From: Zygnema circumcarinatum
Taxonomy: Eukaryota > Streptophyta > Zygnematophyceae > Zygnematales > Zygnemataceae
Reading direction: 5' to 3'
Length of the DNA: 34,237 nt
Assembly: GCA_037447605.1 (NCBI GenBank)
Contig: CM074817.1
Span: forward strand, 1,403,325 to 1,437,561
The notes below the pieces were generated by a model. It saw nothing but the letters and a program-made list of their open reading frames with translations. It was not told the DNA's origin and did not search any database. The translations under genes and the position numbers were made by a program. Within the stretch, counting starts at the first letter, position 1. Each line of letters opens with the position of its first letter. Shown here piece after piece: positions 29,144 through 34,237 of this stretch.

Positions 29144-32100
29144 TTATATCGTATCGGATGCTCCCATCCGCCAAGGGGGGTAGTCCGTGGAGCTGCTTCC
29201 TTGAACAAGCTGACCGGCCCCTGGCCCATATTCTTCTTCCAGTCCGTACTCTTCTCCGAAGTACTTGTCCACGAGGTGGCTGGCCATCACCCGCAGCTCA
29301 TCGTTCCCATGGAACTGCAATGATTCCATGGCGTCAATGCCATCTTCTACCTCTACTAATTTCGGACCATTAGGTAACACTCTCAGTACCTGCAACAACC
29401 ACAGAGAAGCATAGACTGTCATACAGGCATCATTCCATTTGCAAGAAAAGGTCTTTCCTGAAGTCAAATCTTGCCTTAATATGCATCAATTTGGAACCGA
29501 AGTGTAACCATTCAAACAACTGCGGCAACAAGGTGAAGAAGCATTGGATGGAGTCAATTGGGAAGTAAGAAACAAAGTCGCAAATGGGCTGCCAGCTTAC
29601 CATCTCCACAAACTGGAGTCCTAAACGCGCTGCCCCCAAGTCTGGTGACCTTACAAGTGAAAGAAAGGTTGGCAAGCAACCTCCCTTAACTATTTGGTCC
29701 AACACTTGAACATTCACTTCCGGTATAGTGCTTGCCGCCGCAGAAGGAGGCAAGGGAGCAACACAAAGGTTTCCTGCCAAGCAGAACAACCAAACTATTA
29801 TTAGGGATACCATGAGATCAGATTGTAGACATGAAAGAGTATGATCATGACTTTATGATGCAAACTCGTTCTTTTCACTCACCCAATGCAAAGGCAACTT
29901 CCTTGCGCACATCGAACGCCCCCGAAGAAAAAAGTTGCAGAAGAGGAGTCATAACAGGGCTTTTAAAGACTGCCTCTTTATGTTCCCTTGAGCCTCCTGC
30001 TATGTTGGAGAGGGCCCATGCAATCTCCTGCAGAATGCCCCACCAATTAGCTGCTTGCAATTCTCTCTGCTGCAATAGACTTTCAAATTCTCAAACGAAG
30101 AGTCAACGAGAATATCCTAGACATTTAGCATACCTTCTGCACAGTGCGATGTGGACTTTCAAGACATCGAGTAAAGGCTCCGAATGCGCCGCCTGTCAAA
30201 GAACACAACCACACAGATACTCTCTTGGCAACAACAACAAAATATTAACAATAAGATAAGATAAGATAAGTTAAGATAAGATAAGATAAGATAAGATAAG
30301 TTGTTAAGATATTAACAATTTATGTCCTGACGAGTAATACTGCATGAGAAGCCAAACTTGAGGTCAACCCCTTCAAAGAGTCGAACAGAGAGGAGACGTA
30401 AAGCTAAGTCATGCAGACCTGGAATAGTCGAGCCGGCCGCAAGCAGGGCATCCGTTTTACTGTTATCCATAGCTGTGATATTTCCAATCGTTCGTACTAC
30501 CTGCGTATGAACAGCTGACATAGAATGAAGTCCTCTGCAGTTTCCCACATGACCTCTTCTCACTTAATTAGCTCACTTTAACCTAAGTAAACAGTATGCC
30601 TCTTCAAACAGTCCAATGTCAAATTCCTCCCAAAGTTCACAGACTTGAGCATGCAGGGCCTGAACCTTCAAAAAAACCTGCTGGAAGTCTCATTGAAAAC
30701 CAAGGAATCTAATAAAGAGAATGTTTTTATTTTCTTTAAGTAACCGTTTTATACGATCTTTTAACTCGCTTTTTGACCTCACCGGAGTGAGTATGACGGG
30801 TTCAGAGGAAGATTCGAGTAGCCGCAAAAGTGGTACAGCAACTCCGGCAGCTAGCAGCTGTTCCGTACATGCATCTGACTTAACTGTGATATATACAAGT
30901 ACCCAGGCCACTTCGGCTGCGAGCTGAAGGTTTCTGAGGGCCACACATTGAAAGGAATGAGTTGAACTTCAAAGTAGCACAGCAAAAGGTTACCAATCTC
31001 TATGTCATTTCAAGGGTTTATGGCACTAGAAAGTTCATTTCCAGAGAAAGGCTACAAGCAATAATATTCAGGATTCTAGAGTTTGTAGACTAGAATGTAG
31101 ACTGCAAAATCGAGAGTTGACGACCTAGAGTCTGTAATTTTACAAGATAGGGATAAGTGACCAAAGGAAGAATGTTACTATGTACAACTACGCTTCGTCC
31201 CCGGGCTTGCAAAATGGCAATAACTGGGCATTGTTCATTCACCATGCACAAAAAAGACAAACTCCGATGCAAAGTCAGAACTTACCCGGAGTTGAGAAAT
31301 GACACAAGAGCAGCAGGTATAAAATCTGTCCTGACCAGCTCCACTGCTATCCGTGGTTCAGATGCCTGTCATACCTTAAAAAAAAGAGCAAACTCGCCTT
31401 TTAACGAATCAGAAACTATACTGAGTACGCACATTCAGAATGATTGGTCGTCAATTGTACTATGGAAACAAAAGCGACCAGAGGAAACCAGCAGGGCTGT
31501 AGAGAGATCCGTCCCCTTTTATAAAACCCTCAAAACTCACCTTCAAAACGTTAGATAAAGCCCATGCTATAGTCTGTGCAAGTCCCTCCTTTGACCGAGT
31601 TGCTGCTGCAACGAGCAGAATTCGAGCAAGCGCAGGGAGGACGCCCTGCTTCAGCAGAACAGCGGTTGCTTCTGTTCCTTCCGCTGCAAGATTGCTGATC
31701 GCCCATGCGCAATGGTCTATGACGGTCTCAGGGCTTCTCTCTGAAGCAGCTCCAAACAGCCGCATCGCGTTCTATGAGAGAGAGTCTACATAAAGCTTAC
31801 ATAAAGCTTTACAACAGTAATCTCGAGAGCATCCTTGCTCGCAGCATCACCATATTCACTAGCTTTATCTCAAATGAAATGAACCAGAAATTCGTAAGTC
31901 AAAGTTTCAGACAATTTGCATAGTTCGATGTACCGAGTCAATTTAACAAACTTTCAAGCCAAACGATGGTAGTGAACACATAGTTGCCTTAAAACAGTAC
32001 CAAAGCGAAGAAGTTCAAAATCCCTACTATCCCCAACAACCGTACCAAGGACACGAGCGAATCCAAGGAGCCTGAGGTCTCACCCATATATAAGTACAGT

Positions 32101-33619
32101 TCTGCTTCACGGGATACTGGACATTTATTGACATAACGATGTTCTACATAACGACTTCACTTAGGCGGCCTGAACACCGTTCCATGCCAAGAGGGATTCT
32201 CGGACGGCAAAGAAGCTTCCTGCAGTTAATGTTAAGTTGAAATAACGGAATAGCTTACCGCCGAGATGTGCAACAAGAAGGGCGGAGGCAGGAAGAACAG
32301 CTTCTGCTTGCTTGCTGCTCCCTCCTGCTATGTTCGATAAGCACCATGCAGCGTCCACCAGCTGCAATTCCCAAACAACAAGGGACATCACACGATGGCC
32401 AGAGCTTTCAAAGAGGGCACAGTCACAACTGCTAAGCAGCTAAATGTGCACTTGCGGATTAGTTGATTGAGTTTCTTGCAATAAAGTCAAGAAGGAGCAG
32501 AAATGTACCTGCTCTTCTGGTGAGCCAAAACCCAGGCAAGATATTAGAAGTGGGACCACTCCGGCACGAACGGCAGCATCGACTGGAGGTTCTGTCTCCC
32601 TAGAAAGCTGCCATCGTAAAGCACGCAAGGCTGATGTCTTCACCTGGGCTGACCCTTTCGCGGGCCTGCAGCAGGGCTATAAAGCAACAAACGAGCTCGG
32701 TCAAAGCAACATTTGTTAACTACGATGTTGCAATCACAGGTGTTTAGTGCAGGATGAGGGGGGGAGGTCTTAAGCCTGCTCTATACCAAACTTCACCTAG
32801 AAAATTAGTATCAGTAATCAAGGATGGACTCCTTAGGGTAAAGAGGAAAACAGGACAGCAGGGATAGAGGATCGTGTATTCAAACAAGAACTCGCGAAAC
32901 ATGTCGTTCCTTTTGTCAACTATAATTGCGGCAGTGGGACTTACCCACTGGTAGCTTCTTGCAATTCCTTTACGGCAGCTTCAATCCTTGTCTCCGCTGC
33001 TTTACGCAAAGCAGCTTCGTCGTCTATGCCCAGTTGTTCCTCCTTCATTCCAACATCCTCCTCATGCGACACACGAAAGCGTTTAGCTCTTAACAGTGCA
33101 TCACGCTTATCCCTCCCAATTGAAATAGCATCTTGACGTCTTCTCGCCGTTCCTTTAACGCCGAGCGCTGCAGAAAAAACATAGAACACAAGTATTGAAG
33201 AAAATGGATATCTAGGGAAGCAAATACAAGATGCATTCATTCGCTTCCGAAATGAAATTTGTACGGAAAACGAGCACAAACTCACGCCCACCTTCATAGT
33301 TCTCAGCATAATCAATATAATTGTTTCAGAAACAACTTTCTTAAACATACAAAAGGTTCAGAGACAATGAAGGAGTAAACATTGTATTTCATGGCTGCAA
33401 GGCAAACACGAAATTGACTCGCAGTGGTTACGTGCTTCTAATCAAACAAACAAATCAAACATACGACTTTTCCCTGAAATAGGAAGCAAACTCCTCATTC
33501 CTCACTCCTTACTGAGCACAAGTCAATACAGCTAATCCAGACGCACCAGGCTGATTTCTACGGGCGCCGGCTCGGGCTTCCGTCCTCGCAGCTGCAGCAG
33601 CAGCAGCCGCCCCATCCAT
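29144..33619 (-). CDS. IMPA9: Importin subunit alpha-9 (nuclear import adaptor), 12 coding exons, 563 aa
   Basis: Importin alpha binds nuclear localisation signals with its armadillo repeats and importin beta with its N-terminal IBB segment. Coding exons in transcript order: 33619-33547, 33167-32945, 32665-32509, 32361-32259, 31740-31541, 31365-31286, 30933-30783, 30500-30419, 30192-30134, 30027-29883, 29773-29601, 29389-29144. An alanine run follows the start (eight Ala). The IBB-like stretch RRRQDAISIGRDKRDALLRA lies near residues 31-60. Armadillo signatures repeat: VDAAWCLSNIAGG, DHCAWAISNLAAEG, QTIAWALSNV, AAEVAWVLVYI, EIAWALSNIAGG, VRKEVAFALGNLC. The C-terminal block VEDGIDAMESLQF...DELRVMASHLVDKYFGEEYG is diagnostic of the divergent alpha-9 group rather than classical alpha-1. 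About 27 residues follow it, where the Arabidopsis protein, as I recall it, ends almost at once. Two internal acceptors (exons 5 and 7) were chosen by frame. Confidence 0.94.
30251..30301 (+). repeat. (AAGAT)n microsatellite in importin alpha-9 intron 8
   Basis: About ten pentanucleotide units with one TTAAG interruption, between exons 8 and 9 of the minus-strand gene. Confidence 0.95.
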
Positions 33620-33737
33620 GGCTCCCTCCGTCCCTCCCAGTCCTTCCCTCTCCCCTTAGAGCGGAGGAGCGGAAGCGGAGGGCGCTGCTCTTCCCTCCAC
33701 TTTTCCGTCCAGGTCTCGTTCTCGCACGTGGACGTTC

Positions 33738-33905
33738 ACGTGGCAGATCCAACGGCCATTGTCTGGACATCTGGCAAGTGGAAATCCAACGGTCAGAAGC
33801 TCATGAGTGTCCACGTCAATAATCCAACGGCTATAATGCCATGTACTTCCACGTGGTCAATCCAACGGCCATTGATTGGACATCTGGTACAAATTTATCC
33901 AACGG
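33738..33905 (+). promoter_or_regulatory. Third phased MSA-type array, upstream of importin alpha-9
   Basis: Five perfect CCAACGG cores start at 33749, 33786, 33824, 33862 and 33899, with steps of 37, 38, 38 and 37 bases. The composite ACGTGGCAGATCCAACGG starts at 33738 and a variant ACGTGGTCAATCCAACGG at 33851; ACGTCAATAATCCAACGG at 33813 is a weaker one. The nearest core is 130 bases from the importin alpha-9 start codon, which is on the minus strand, so the elements point away from that gene. They could equally serve a divergent plus-strand gene beyond the window. Confidence 0.7.
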
Positions 33906-34088
33906 CTGCCTTTTCGCGCTCCAAGTTTACTCAACTTCATTCAAATTTTGCTCCGTGGTTCAACTTTGCTGATAAATTTCGGAGAACTATATACCGCCCC
34001 CTTTTTTGGTTATCCCGCCATCGTTTTTTTGAAATCCGACCCTCCCATTTCGGCTATTCTGCCCCCCTCCCCCATTTTGGATATTTCG

Positions 34089-34237
34089 GGAGGAGATCGC
34101 CCCCCTGATTTGAATATTTCTTTCCCGCCCCTCCCGTCCTCTCCCCTCCCCTTCCCTGCCCTCCCATCCCGTCCTCTCCCCTCCCCTCCCCTGCCCTCCC
34201 CCTCCCCTCCCCCTCCCCTTCCCTGCCCTCCCCTCCC
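34089..34237 (+). repeat. C/T-rich CCCTCCC tract at the window end
   Basis: The last 150 bases are nearly all C and T, made of CCCTCCC, CTCCCCTCCCC and CCCTGCCC words. The complementary strand has many G3-G5 runs and could form G-quadruplexes. It continues beyond the window. Confidence 0.85.

Noticed and set aside
31157-31558. 133-codon plus-strand frame
   Set aside because: It lies antisense to importin alpha-9 exon 6 and the neighbouring intron, and is a shadow of that gene.

Overview
The window is nuclear DNA of a green plant. All six genes I can support are cut by spliceosomal introns with plant-like splice sites. Three belong to families with clear plant members: eIF3c, mitochondrial SSADH and importin alpha-9. 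There is also a degenerate TTTAGGG-type telomere-like tract and many MYB3R-type AACGG (MSA) elements. The species cannot be named from sequence alone. A bacterial-type sliding clamp among the genes makes me lean towards a seedless land plant or a streptophyte alga, but this is only an inference.

Layout. 1-2105: a roughly 1.1 kb foldback (long inverted repeat) element, then the upstream region of gene 1. 2106-3742 (+): a small type I membrane protein that I do not recognise. 5641-11392 (+): eIF3 subunit c, nine coding exons. 11940-12590: a promoter array of composite ACGTGGC/AACGG elements. 12864-19819 (+): succinic semialdehyde dehydrogenase, nineteen coding exons including a separate transit-peptide exon, with introns full of GA tracts and other repeats. 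20280-20400: a second promoter array. 20728-24416 (+): a bacterial-type DNA polymerase III beta subunit (DnaN sliding clamp), eleven coding exons, with an N-terminal presequence. 25875-28047 (-): a small basic, probably nuclear protein with one conserved block. 29144-33619 (-): importin alpha-9, twelve coding exons. 33738-33905: a third promoter array, upstream of importin alpha-9. The last 150 bases are a C/T-rich tract.

The genes do not form a pathway; this is ordinary eukaryotic gene order. Two things stand out. First, there is an intron-containing, presequence-bearing DnaN clamp; the known plant organelle replication machinery, built on family A polymerases, has no described sliding clamp. 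Second, three gene upstream regions carry the same composite motif, ACGTGGC and CCAACGG at fixed spacing. Its AACGG cores repeat every 37-38 bases or so, and the full composite form recurs at alternate units in two of the arrays. A third observation is that intron 15 of the SSADH gene is open and in frame (154 codons), so it could behave as an exitron.

Exon boundaries were assigned by hand from splice consensus, reading frame and recall of the protein families. All coding lengths close in frame. Two junctions in the clamp gene are the least certain.
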